Assembly: GCA_026989685.1 (NCBI GenBank)
Contig: JALSIV010000314.1
Coordinates: 1 to 43,553 of the forward strand
Source: Pirellulaceae bacterium
GTDB taxonomy: Bacteria > Planctomycetota > Planctomycetia > Pirellulales > Pirellulaceae
Direction of reading: 5' to 3'
Length of the DNA stretch: 43,553 nucleotides
The translations under genes were made by a program, and so were the position numbers. The notes beneath the pieces are model-generated. The model made no database searches and was not told where the DNA came from. It saw only the letters and a list, made by a program, of their open reading frames with translations. Below are positions 8,415-16,319 of the stretch, piece by piece (position 1 is the stretch's first letter; each line of letters starts with the position of its first letter).

Positions 8415-8438
8415 CAAGAATCCAACGGAGTTCGATTC

Positions 8439-8951
8439 GTGCCAGCACTCATCGCCGCTGTAGCCGAAAACGGAGTCATCGGACGCCAGGGAACCTTGCC
8501 GTGGCGGCTCTCGGCCGACCTGCGTCGCTTTCGGCGACTCACGATGGGGCACCACGTCATCATGGGACGGCGCACGTTCGAGTCCCTTCCCGGCCCGCTT
8601 CCCGGCCGCAACCTGGTCGTCCTCAGCCGAAGCCAAACTTCGTTCCCCTCCGAGGTTGTGGTGGCTCGCGACCTGCGGTCGGCTTTACGGTTGTGCAAAG
8701 ATGACTCGTGTCCGTTTGTGATCGGTGGGGCCTCGGTCTACCAAGCGGCTCTGCCCATTGTCCAGACGCTCTACTTGACCATCGTGCATGCCGACGTTCC
8801 CGGCGACACCACGTTTCCGAGCGTGAATTGGTCCGAGTGGACCCTTCAAGAGGATTGCTGGCACGCCGCCGACGCGAAGAACCAGTATTGCCATAGCTTT
8901 CGCCGCTATGAGCGAAAACCGCCGGCGTCAACCAGTTTGCGAACTTCCTGA
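8439..8951 (+). CDS. folA: Dihydrofolate reductase
   Basis: This 170-residue protein is a chromosomal-type DHFR. It reduces 7,8-dihydrofolate to tetrahydrofolate with NADPH. Typical blocks are A-A-V-A-E-N-G-V-I-G (Met20-loop region), L-P-W-R-L-S-A-D-L-R-R-F with the acidic substrate-binding residue (D27 in E. coli numbering), V-I-M-G-R-R-T-F-E-S-L, P-G-R-N-L-V-V-L-S-R, and the C-terminal half's V-I-G-G-A-S-V-Y. The start is a GTG at 8439 with AACGGAG upstream; the conserved N-terminus begins there. Copy A of the 78-bp element lies directly upstream and may influence its transcription or leader. A strong hairpin at 9065-9089 is a candidate 3' end. Confidence 0.94.
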   Translation: MPALIAAVAENGVIGRQGTLPWRLSADLRRFRRLTMGHHVIMGRRTFESLPGPLPGRNLVVLSRSQTSFPSEVVVARDLRSALRLCKDDSCPFVIGGASVYQAALPIVQTLYLTIVHADVPGDTTFPSVNWSEWTLQEDCWHAADAKNQYCHSFRRYERKPPASTSLRTS

Positions 8952-9064
8952 CAACTGACGAAGTCGATGGCCAAGCAAACACCATGCCACTACGAGAAAG
9001 ACATGCCCCAGCGAGAAAATCACGATTTGTTCAAAATATTCGGCTCGAATTGCCGATCATGGTT

Positions 9065-9089
9065 GGGCCTTTGGGTATTCCCAAGGCCC
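9065..9089 (+). terminator. Hairpin downstream of folA, no T-tract
   Basis: GGGCCTT-T-GGG pairs with CCC-AAGGCCC around a TATT loop, giving about ten pairs with one bulged base. It is 113 nt after the folA stop and is not followed by a T run. It may be a folA 3'-end structure or part of the upstream region of the structured RNA candidate that follows. A TAGAAT hexamer at 9100-9105 lies just after it and could be a -10 box. Confidence 0.4.
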
Positions 9090-9112
9090 GGTGATAAGCT
9101 AGAATCGAATAT

Positions 9113-9304
9113 AGACGAGACGAGCCCGAGTGGTCGCCATTCCGACAGAGGGACCAACCTTTCAGCGTTGGCCGAGGTCGCCCAAAGGCGAGTGCCCGAG
9201 GCACGCCTGACCTCCGCCATTCTCGCAGCGACTCCATTTGTCGCAATCGGCCGAAGGCTCGCTCATCATGCCGCAGTGAGTTGCACTCACCGCGGTTTTT
9301 TTTT
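9113..9304 (+). ncRNA. Candidate structured RNA of about 190 nt ending in an intrinsic terminator
   Basis: No protein-like frame was seen here, but many helices nest without conflict. An outer stem 9117-9126 pairs with 9256-9264 (GAG-a-CGAGCC with GGCTCG-CTC). Inside it lie hairpins 9154-9158/9167-9171 (CCAAC/GTTGG), 9174-9179/9209-9214 (GAGGTC/GACCTC) enclosing 9186-9189/9205-9208 and 9192-9196/9200-9204, and 9228-9232/9240-9244 (GCGAC/GTCGC). The terminator at 9271-9304 follows 6 nt after the outer stem. It could be a stand-alone small RNA or an attenuated leader of the gene at 9476. I see no motif of 6S RNA, tmRNA, SRP RNA, RNase P RNA or a named riboswitch. The 5' end is an estimate. Confidence 0.45.
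9271..9304 (+). terminator. Rho-independent terminator
   Basis: The stem CCGC-a-GTGAG / CTCAC-c-GCGG has nine pairs and one A/C mismatch, with a TTGCA loop, and is directly followed by nine T residues (9296-9304). This is the best intrinsic terminator in the window. It lies about 170 nt before the next plus-strand gene, so it either ends the RNA at 9113 or attenuates transcription into that gene. Confidence 0.8.
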
Positions 9305-9475
9305 GGCTTCACGGCAAAGATTCCTCCCTGAAGTGACGGACGCCGCCTCTCCGGCATCCACGTTGCAGGTTTCCAACATCGCGTGATCCCTCCCTTCGCC
9401 AACTTCGTGCCCTTCGCGGTTGCCGGCTATCGCCGCCGACCATCAGACCATCCCCCTCACCGCCCCCCACTTACC

Positions 9476-12040
9476 ATGCCTGGCTTCATCATCCGAATCT
9501 CTACGCTGTCGTATTGGTCCCTCGCCCTTTGGCTGCTCGGCCCACCTATCGATATCCCGCTCGAAGCTGCCGATATCGTCAATCCTTTTCCGCCGATGGA
9601 ACGTGTTACTCCGGTGCGACGATGGGAGTCCCGCGATGATTGGCAACTGTGGTCGGCCAGAAACGATTGCCGACTGCGCGCCGACAATCATGGCTTGACG
9701 GTCACGGCCACGGGACACGACCCCTTCTTCACTACTGAAGTCTCGCTGCCGGCCGGACATTATCGCGTCACTCTTCGTGCACCGGAGGGAACCAAGCTTC
9801 CGGCTGGATGCACGCTGTACTGGTCCACCGACCGCCACCGAGGGTTCTCGGAAAAACGCCGCACATCTCCGGCGACCCACGGAGGCTCACCCGGCCACAT
9901 CGTCGAAATGACCTTCCATGCCGACACCCCCGTCACGGGCCTCCGCATCGATCCGGGGACTCGGCCGGGCACGATCGTGCTGAATTCCATCTCCGTGGCC
10001 GCCGTGGAACTCCATCCGCTCCGCATCACCCAAGTTCGGCAGTCGGCAACCAAAGTCGAATTCCGAATCGAGAACGGCTCCACGGCACCGGTTCGCTTCC
10101 GCGCTAACGGCGAGGTCCTCGAGTTGGCGGGTGGAGAGTCGATCTGGCAAGCGGTTTCGGCGAACAGGCAAGCCTGTGTGGAATCGGTGCAACTCTCCGT
10201 CGAACTGAACGGTTGGCCTCCGCTCACACGACAAGCCACCGTGATCACACCTGCGGCCACTCAGCCTCATTGGCGTTCCTCCGTAGGTCCCTTTGATTTG
10301 CGCGTCGCTCACGACGGATCCGCCGCATGGATCTATCGCGATCAGCAACTGGTGGCAGTGCTGGCTCCACTGGTGCTCAAGAACCATCGAGTACTCAGAG
10401 GCCGTTCGCTCATTCGCGAGCGTGATCGATGGACGTTTCAGCAAGACGACACCGAATGGACGGTGGCAGCGGTAGACAACGAACTGGTGGTGCAGATCCG
10501 CTCGGCGGAGAACGAACCGATCGAGGGACCGGTCGTGCGGGCATTGGGACGGCTTGAGCAGGGACTGCTCTCCGGCCTGGAATACCTCGGGCGCGAAGAA
10601 CGCAGCTCATCCAAGCTCGACATCGAGACCGACGAACACTTGCGTTTCGCCCCCGATCCACTCAAGCTCACCATGCCGCTGATGGCATTCGTCACTTCGA
10701 GTGTGACGGTCGCCATGACCTGGGACGACATGAACCTGCAACCCGTCTATGCGACTCCCGATTTCTTCGACGGGATGCCGGGACACCGCATGACGCTGCG
10801 AGGTTCCACGGTGAAGACTCGAATCCGTCTGTCGTCACAGCCGCTGGAAGAGATCATAATGTGGTGCGTCCGCCGGCGAGGCCTGCCCGACCTGCCACCT
10901 GCAGCATTCAACGACGAGCAGACCGCAACGCTCGATCTGCGAGGCCTCGAGGTGCTGGCTTCGCCTCAGGGATGGAGTCACGCGGCGGGCGACCGCTGGC
11001 CGCATCGGTTCTACGGCGACATGGCGTCGACGTTCTGGCGACTCACCGGCAAAGTACCGCAAGGCGGCCCGTGGCAACTGGGAGGCGCCCATGTCTCCAA
11101 CGACGCCATCTTCTTTGTGACGAATCAGGTCGAGAACTGGAAAAAAAGCTGGCAGGCTCGCGTCCGCCACGCCATCAGATCGCAACAGAACGATGGTTCG
11201 TACCGCTATCGCGGCGAGTTGGTTCGAGGGCATTTCGAGGACACGGCGAGTGGTTACTGCGCGCTGCGCGCCTGCTGGCTCCTCGATTGGGCTTATTTCA
11301 CAGGGGACGCCGAAGCTCTGGCCGCCGGCCGCAAGACTCTGGATTACATGATGCGCTTCCGCACGCCTCGAGGTGCCCAGACCTGGGAATGCCCGCTGCA
11401 CACTCCCGATCTCCTGGCATCGGCCCACTTGGTGCATGCCTATGTCCGAGGTTATCAACTGACACGGCACCAGCCTTACCTGCAGGCAGCTCGCAAGTGG
11501 GCATTCAGTGGCTTGCCCTTCGTCTACCAGTGGGATCGCTATCCGGTGATGCCGTACGCCACGATCGCGGTCTACGGCGCCACGCACTGGAAAGCTCCCA
11601 ACTGGATCGGTCTGCCCGTGCAGTGGGTCGGCATCGTCTACGCCCATTCTCTGACACTGCTTTCACCCTACGACGACACTCTGGATTGGCATCACCTGGC
11701 ACTGGGCATTCTCCGTTCCGCCCGTCAGATGCAGTACCCGGCGGGACCGTCGGTCGGTTTGCTGCCCGATTCCTTTTCTCTGGCAGACCAAGGTCGCCGG
11801 CCCCCCGACATCAATCCGTGTAGCCTGGTCAGTCTGCAGCGACGGATCGAGGGAATTCCCGATTCCCTGGTGATGGTGAACGACGGCCGATTTCGCATCG
11901 TGGGACCGTTTCCCATGACATTCGAGCAAGGTATCCTTCACGTCGACGCCCAAGCAGGCGTTCGCTATCAATTGCTCGTCAACGGCAAGTCGACCATTAC
12001 CGTCGAATCGAAGGGGCACGACGTTGTTCCCTTGGAGTAG
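9476..12040 (+). CDS. Large secreted protein, alpha-helical-barrel (glycosidase-like) C-terminal half
   Basis: This is an 854-residue protein starting at ATG 9476; a GTG at 9383 would add 31 residues ahead of the signal peptide and is less likely. Residues 1-30 form a signal peptide (I-S-T-L-S-Y-W-S-L-A-L-W-L-L). Residues about 50-300 look like beta-rich domains. Residues about 500-760 are helical with repeated Trp/Tyr/His-rich hairpins (for example HFEDTASGYCALRACWLLDWAYFTGD), in the style of six-hairpin (alpha/alpha) glycosidase or lyase barrels. A short beta segment ends the protein (the last residues read H-V-D-A-Q-A-G-V-R-Y-Q-L-L-V-N-G-K). I cannot name the family. It lies 4 nt upstream of a beta-lactamase-like/DUF4185-like gene and probably shares its transcript. 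Confidence 0.75.
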   Translation: MPGFIIRISTLSYWSLALWLLGPPIDIPLEAADIVNPFPPMERVTPVRRWESRDDWQLWSARNDCRLRADNHGLTVTATGHDPFFTTEVSLPAGHYRVTLRAPEGTKLPAGCTLYWSTDRHRGFSEKRRTSPATHGGSPGHIVEMTFHADTPVTGLRIDPGTRPGTIVLNSISVAAVELHPLRITQVRQSATKVEFRIENGSTAPVRFRANGEVLELAGGESIWQAVSANRQACVESVQLSVELNGWPPLTRQATVITPAATQPHWRSSVGPFDLRVAHDGSAAWIYRDQQLVAVLAPLVLKNHRVLRGRSLIRERDRWTFQQDDTEWTVAAVDNELVVQIRSAENEPIEGPVVRALGRLEQGLLSGLEYLGREERSSSKLDIETDEHLRFAPDPLKLTMPLMAFVTSSVTVAMTWDDMNLQPVYATPDFFDGMPGHRMTLRGSTVKTRIRLSSQPLEEIIMWCVRRRGLPDLPPAAFNDEQTATLDLRGLEVLASPQGWSHAAGDRWPHRFYGDMASTFWRLTGKVPQGGPWQLGGAHVSNDAIFFVTNQVENWKKSWQARVRHAIRSQQNDGSYRYRGELVRGHFEDTASGYCALRACWLLDWAYFTGDAEALAAGRKTLDYMMRFRTPRGAQTWECPLHTPDLLASAHLVHAYVRGYQLTRHQPYLQAARKWAFSGLPFVYQWDRYPVMPYATIAVYGATHWKAPNWIGLPVQWVGIVYAHSLTLLSPYDDTLDWHHLALGILRSARQMQYPAGPSVGLLPDSFSLADQGRRPPDINPCSLVSLQRRIEGIPDSLVMVNDGRFRIVGPFPMTFEQGILHVDAQAGVRYQLLVNGKSTITVESKGHDVVPLE

Positions 12041-12044
12041 CCCC

Positions 12045-14123
12045 ATGAAACATCCAGCCAAGCCGGCTCTCCTGACCTGCCTCTTCGCCATCGTTTGTGT
12101 CACCTGCCGTAACGCGCCGGGACAATCAGAAACCTGGCCGATGCCCAACTGGCCGCGAGCCGCACCGGCGGAAGTCGGCATGGACGCCGCCCGACTGGAA
12201 CAAGCCAAGGACTATGCACTCACCGGAGGAGGATCGGGGTACATCACTCGGCACGGCAAGCTGGTGCTATCGTGGGGCGATCCCAAGAAGTTGTATGACC
12301 TCAAGTCGACCACCAAGTCGTTCGGCGCCACGTTGCTGGGAATCGCCCTGCTCGACCAAAGAATGAAACTGGACGATCGAGCCGTCACCTTTCATCCGAG
12401 TCTTGCCGTACCTCCGAAGTCGAATCGGCAAACGGGCTGGGTCGACCGGATCACGATCCGCCACCTGGCCACGCAAACCGCTGGTTTCGAAAAGCCCGGT
12501 GGATACACGCGACTGGTCTTTGCACCGGGCACTCAATGGTCCTACAGCGACGGGGGTCCCAACTGGCTGGCCGAATGTATCACTTTAGTCTATCGCAAGG
12601 ACCTTCAAGAGTTGATGTTCGACCGTGTGCTGACTCCTTTGGGCGTCACACCACGAGACCTGCGGTGGCGCAACAACGCCTACCGGCCGTCCAAGATCGA
12701 TGGCATCGTTCGGCGCGAATTCGGTTCGGGCATCTCGGCCAACGTCGATGCCATGGCGCGCCTGGGATACCTCTATCTCCGCAAAGGACGATGGCAAAAT
12801 CGCAAGATTCTCTCTCCCGACTTCGTCGCCGCGGCCTCGTCGCCCGACGCGAACACGGTGGGACTGCCGGAACGCGAGTCGCACCGGTACGGGAACGCTT
12901 CGGACCACTACGGCCTGCTATGGTGGAACAACGCTGACGGCACGTTGCCGCACGTGCCTCGCGACGCCTTCTGGTCCTGGGGACTCTACGAAAGTCTGAT
13001 CGTTGTGATACCCAGCTTGGACATCGTGGTGGCTCGAGCCGGACGGTCGTGGAAGGAAACCCGTCGCCACTACGACAAGCTGGCTCCGTTCTTCGATCCG
13101 ATCGTGGCGTCCGTACGGGACCAGCCGAAAACGAGTCCGAACGCCACGCGGACACGGAACCCGCCATCGGCTTCTCACCTACCCTATCCTCCCAGCCCGG
13201 TGATTGCCGGCATCGAATGGGATCCGCCAGAAACGGTGATCCGGCGAGCCCGAGGAAGCGACAATTGGCCGGTCACTTGGGGCGACGACGACCGGCTCTA
13301 CACGGCCTACGGCGATGGGCGAGGATTCCGGCCGTTCGTGGAAAAGAAACTCAGCCTGGGACTGGCAGCGGTGAGCGGTCCTCCCGATCGTTTTCACGGT
13401 GTCAACTTGCGGGCTTCCACGCTCGAGCGGACCGGTGACGGCGCGTCCGGCCCCAAAGCCAGCGGGATCCTGATGGTCGACGGTGTCCTGTACTTGCTGC
13501 TTCGCAATGTCGGCAACAGCCAGATCGCCTGGTCGAACGATCGAGGCAAGACTTGGCGGTGGTGCGATTGGAAGTTCGAAACAAGTTTCGGCTGTCCCAC
13601 ATTTCTCAACTTCGGCAGGAACTATGAGGGCGCCCGCGACGACTACGTTTACATCTATTCGCCCGACAGCGACTCGGCGTACGTCCGCGCTGACCGGATG
13701 GTGTTGGCTCGCGTTCACCGCTCGCGCATCTTGCAGCGCGAGGCCTACGAGTTCTTCCGGCGACTCGAATATGGCCGCCCCGTGTGGACTCGCGATATCG
13801 CCCAGCGGGGCGCCGTGTTTGCCCATCCGGGCGGCTGCTACCGATCATCGGTTTCGTTCCACTCCGGTCTGCGCCGATATCTGTGGTGCCAGACGGGGCT
13901 CGGCAAGCAACCTCGGTTTCACGGTGGTTTGGCCATCTATGACGCGCCGCAGCCGTGGGGTCCGTGGACGACGGCGTTTTTCACCGAGCGATGGGACATC
14001 GGACCGGGAGAGACTTCCTGCCTGCCGACGAAATGGCTCGATTCGGCCGGCGGCACGATCTACCTGGTCTTTTCGGGAGACGATGCGTTTTCCGCAAGGC
14101 GAGCTCGGCTGCGGCTGCGGTGA
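12045..14123 (+). CDS. Secreted serine beta-lactamase-like protein fused to a DUF4185-like domain
   Basis: This 692-residue protein starts at ATG 12045, 4 nt after the preceding stop with CTTGGAG as ribosome site. A signal peptide covers residues 1-27. Residues about 40-360 form a class C beta-lactamase/penicillin-binding-like serine hydrolase with S88-T-T-K91 (SxxK nucleophile motif) and Y167-S-D169 in place of Y-x-N. Such proteins are usually esterases or peptidases, not antibiotic resistance enzymes. Residues about 380-690 start with a new domain (W-P-V-T-W-G-D-D-D-R-L-Y-T-A-Y-G-D-G) containing N-S-Q-I-A-W-S-N-D-R-G-K-T-W. This resembles DUF4185 beta-propeller-like proteins related to sialidases. 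The two halves are joined by a Pro/Ser/Thr-rich linker. The fusion suggests one exported protein acting on a glycan or glycopeptide (inference). Confidence 0.8.
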   Translation: MKHPAKPALLTCLFAIVCVTCRNAPGQSETWPMPNWPRAAPAEVGMDAARLEQAKDYALTGGGSGYITRHGKLVLSWGDPKKLYDLKSTTKSFGATLLGIALLDQRMKLDDRAVTFHPSLAVPPKSNRQTGWVDRITIRHLATQTAGFEKPGGYTRLVFAPGTQWSYSDGGPNWLAECITLVYRKDLQELMFDRVLTPLGVTPRDLRWRNNAYRPSKIDGIVRREFGSGISANVDAMARLGYLYLRKGRWQNRKILSPDFVAAASSPDANTVGLPERESHRYGNASDHYGLLWWNNADGTLPHVPRDAFWSWGLYESLIVVIPSLDIVVARAGRSWKETRRHYDKLAPFFDPIVASVRDQPKTSPNATRTRNPPSASHLPYPPSPVIAGIEWDPPETVIRRARGSDNWPVTWGDDDRLYTAYGDGRGFRPFVEKKLSLGLAAVSGPPDRFHGVNLRASTLERTGDGASGPKASGILMVDGVLYLLLRNVGNSQIAWSNDRGKTWRWCDWKFETSFGCPTFLNFGRNYEGARDDYVYIYSPDSDSAYVRADRMVLARVHRSRILQREAYEFFRRLEYGRPVWTRDIAQRGAVFAHPGGCYRSSVSFHSGLRRYLWCQTGLGKQPRFHGGLAIYDAPQPWGPWTTAFFTERWDIGPGETSCLPTKWLDSAGGTIYLVFSGDDAFSARRARLRLR

Positions 14124-14153
14124 GTGCCGGGGAACGCGGGAGGGGACGGTTAC

Positions 14154-14891
14154 CTACTCCGCGCGCTGGAAGATGTAGAGCTGATCGTCTCGGCTCAGCC
14201 GATCGACGTCGACCCAGATATAGCGGCCGTTCGCCTTGCGTAGAAACACTTCATTCCGCGATGGTTCATACTTCACGAACTTGGCCGTGACGGTATGTGT
14301 GCCGTCGAGGCTCGTCCACGTGCGAAAGAGCCAGTAATTGGCTAAGTAATACTTATCGTTGTTCTTCTCTCGGCGTTCCAGTTCCGCGATCCGATCCGCC
14401 TCGCGCGCTTCCATGCGGTACAGCTCGACTTTGAGGCGAGCGATCGACTGTTGATTGGACTCGATCTGCTTCTTGTAGCGCTCCAGTTGGCGTTCGACCG
14501 CCTCCCGCATCTCCCTTTCCGCTCGGAGTTTGGCGGTGAGGGAATCGAGTTCCATGCGGTGCTGCATCTGAGCATCGCGGAGTCGCAGTTCGAGCTGGTG
14601 CTTTTCGCCTTGGAGGATGAAGACCTGCTGCATCGCCTCTCGCTTCGCTTCCGATGCCGCCAACTTCCGCTGCAGTTCGGCGTGCTGTGCGTTCATCGTG
14701 CGGAAATCCTGCAAGAAATCCTTGCGGAGCTCATCGACCGACAACTGGACGTCGGTGGCGTCTAGCGCAGCTCGGACCTCTCTCGCCGGGTCGGCGTGGT
14801 CCGGCCGCGAGATGTTGCCCCAATGCACCAACGCCGCCAGGAGAACGGCTGGGAAGGTCCACCAAGCGAGATGGAAACGGACCATTTTCAT
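14154..14891 (-). CDS. Exported coiled-coil protein with C-terminal SHD1-like domain
   Basis: This 245-residue protein starts at ATG 14891 behind a strong GGAGGAT site. A signal anchor is at residues about 8-26. Residues about 60-180 form a long heptad-rich coiled coil with many Glu, Arg, Gln and Lys. The last 60 residues (F-R-T-W-T-S-L-D-G-T-H-T-V-T-A-K-F through V-D-V-D-R-L-S-R-D-D-Q-L-Y-I) match the SLA1-homology-1 (SHD1) pattern known from many planctomycete secreted proteins: W-x-S/D-G, A-x-F-V, V-x-L-x-K-x-[ND]-G, L-S-x-x-D. Its role is unknown. It converges with the gene ending at 14123 and is 87 nt downstream of another exported coiled-coil protein. Confidence 0.8.
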   Translation of the reverse strand: MKMVRFHLAWWTFPAVLLAALVHWGNISRPDHADPAREVRAALDATDVQLSVDELRKDFLQDFRTMNAQHAELQRKLAASEAKREAMQQVFILQGEKHQLELRLRDAQMQHRMELDSLTAKLRAEREMREAVERQLERYKKQIESNQQSIARLKVELYRMEAREADRIAELERREKNNDKYYLANYWLFRTWTSLDGTHTVTAKFVKYEPSRNEVFLRKANGRYIWVDVDRLSRDDQLYIFQRAE

Positions 14892-14978
14892 AGCGATCGG
14901 ATCCTCCGGGAATCGAACATCGAAAGGAGACGAGCCTCCCGGCCGGCGCCGTCTGCGGGCCGGGAGGCATCGGCTTGT

Positions 14979-15752
14979 CTAGTTCGAGGCGTCGAAATAG
15001 GATTCGATGGTCTCGACCACGTCTTGACTGTCCTCGAGCGGACCGATACCGAACCGACGCTCAGCATCTTCCACTAGGTCGGCCGAGGATTCGTCGACTC
15101 GGATCCGCACATGAATCTCATCGAGTAGCCGGCGAATACGGGAGACATCGGCGCCCGTCGAGGCGACTTCGCCGGTCGCTTCGGCGGCACGCAGAGCACT
15201 CAGCCGCGCATCGAGCCCCTCGATCTCGGCCGCCAAGCGGACTTTGGTGGCGGAGAGCTGCCGGAACCGGCGCTCATTGGCGCTCCGCTTTTCACGAAGC
15301 TGCTCCAGAACGCGAGTCAAATCTCGTACGGTCGCCTCCATCTCCTGGTAGCGGTCGAAACGGAACTTCAGCTCCTCTCGCAGTTCCTCCGTACTGTAGG
15401 TCTTGCCGGCAAGAACATAGCTCGTGCTGCCGCGTTTCAGTTCGTCCTTGAGTTGCAAGATGCGTTCCCGGCCGGCCGCCAGTTTCTCGTCATAGCCGGC
15501 GATCTTCTTTTCGAGGCGCTCGATGGCAAGCTTGTTCCGCACAACGCGTTCCGCGCTGTCACGGATCGCCCCGTCGAGTCCCTCCACGAGACGACGTGCC
15601 CGTTTCAGCTCGAATTCGACGGAGACGAGTTCTTTCGCCGACTTCCGCAGTTCGGCCGCCGCGGTGTCGAAATAGCTGCTCAGTTCGCACGTCGAAAGAC
15701 CACACAGAGCGACCACGAGCAAACCCAACAAACCCCATTGCAACATCTTCAT
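14979..15752 (-). CDS. Exported coiled-coil protein of unknown function
   Basis: This 257-residue protein begins at ATG 15752, behind the strong ribosome site AAGGAG; the frame is open a little further upstream, without a better site. Residues 3-20 are hydrophobic (L-Q-W-G-L-L-G-L-L-V-V-A-L-C-G-L) and end at a Cys-containing segment, so it may be a signal anchor. Residues about 30-210 are almost entirely predicted coiled coil, with one central break around G-S-T-S-Y-V-L-A-G-K-T-Y-S. The arrangement recalls PspA-like or periplasmic adaptor coiled coils, but I see no diagnostic motif. It is probably co-transcribed with the SHD1-like coiled-coil gene downstream, and both may be parts of one envelope structure. 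Confidence 0.75.
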   Translation of the reverse strand: MKMLQWGLLGLLVVALCGLSTCELSSYFDTAAAELRKSAKELVSVEFELKRARRLVEGLDGAIRDSAERVVRNKLAIERLEKKIAGYDEKLAAGRERILQLKDELKRGSTSYVLAGKTYSTEELREELKFRFDRYQEMEATVRDLTRVLEQLREKRSANERRFRQLSATKVRLAAEIEGLDARLSALRAAEATGEVASTGADVSRIRRLLDEIHVRIRVDESSADLVEDAERRFGIGPLEDSQDVVETIESYFDASN

Positions 15753-16196
15753 TCTCGGATCTCCTTCAGGAACAAGAGTGGGAAAACGCAAGGAATCGGT
15801 CCGGCCGCTCCACCAAGCGGACCGGCACCCCAGTCACACGCTCACGTCACAGAGAAACAGAGGCCGGGCCGGTCCTCGGTAACCGACCTCCCCACCGCGC
15901 CGATCCACCTAGTCCGGCACTGAAAAGAACCGCCGAAACGGCGATCCGTCGAGAACTCCTGCGGACATTGTGGGCACCCGGTGTGACACGTTTGGTCACT
16001 CGCCTCGGGATTTTTTCCCGTTTTTTCCCACTGTGGACGAGTCATGCCGAGTCACAGACACTCACCGGCCTGCATGCTCGGCCATTGCTCCAAATCCAAT
16101 CAAACCAGTGACTTGGGACTTTGGAGGGAGATAGGAAGGAGGGAGTGTCCAAGCCCGAACCACGCCAGTGGGACGGCATTGGCAGCGTCTCTCGAA
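15753..16196. other. Intergenic region with plus-facing terminator-like hairpin
   Basis: No convincing gene was seen. A perfect CGGGA/TCCCG stem (16007-16021) with a T5 loop is followed by TTTTTT (16022-16027), an intrinsic-terminator form facing the plus strand, although the flanking genes are on minus. A small perfect hairpin, CGCCG-AAA-CGGCG, lies upstream of it at about 15930-15944. Read on minus, the same sequence is the 5' region of the coiled-coil gene at 15752. Confidence 0.4.
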
Positions 16197-16319
16197 TCAG
16201 AGGATTTCGCAGACGCCGTAGAATAAACTGAGCACCTCCACCGGGAATTCGACATGGCCCGTGGAGAACTCGAGGAGTTCACGGATTCGGACGAGCAACG
16301 AATGGCCCCCGGTCCCGCG
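16197..16319 (-). other. Coding-like in-frame extension after the stop of the 1275-residue gene
   Basis: Beyond the TAG (16320-16322) the same frame continues 40 codons to a TGA at 16197-16199. It reads with clear protein character (for example H-S-L-L-V-R-I-R-E-L-L-E-F-S-T-G-H-V-E-F) and mostly G/C third positions, like the genes here. There is no ATG in it. It may be a former C-terminus cut by a nonsense change, a readthrough tail, or a small separate frame from TTG. Confidence 0.35.

Noticed and set aside
9113-9304. 6S RNA, SRP RNA, RNase P RNA or tmRNA identity for the structured RNA
   Set aside because: None of the conserved motifs of these RNAs could be found; left as an unnamed candidate.
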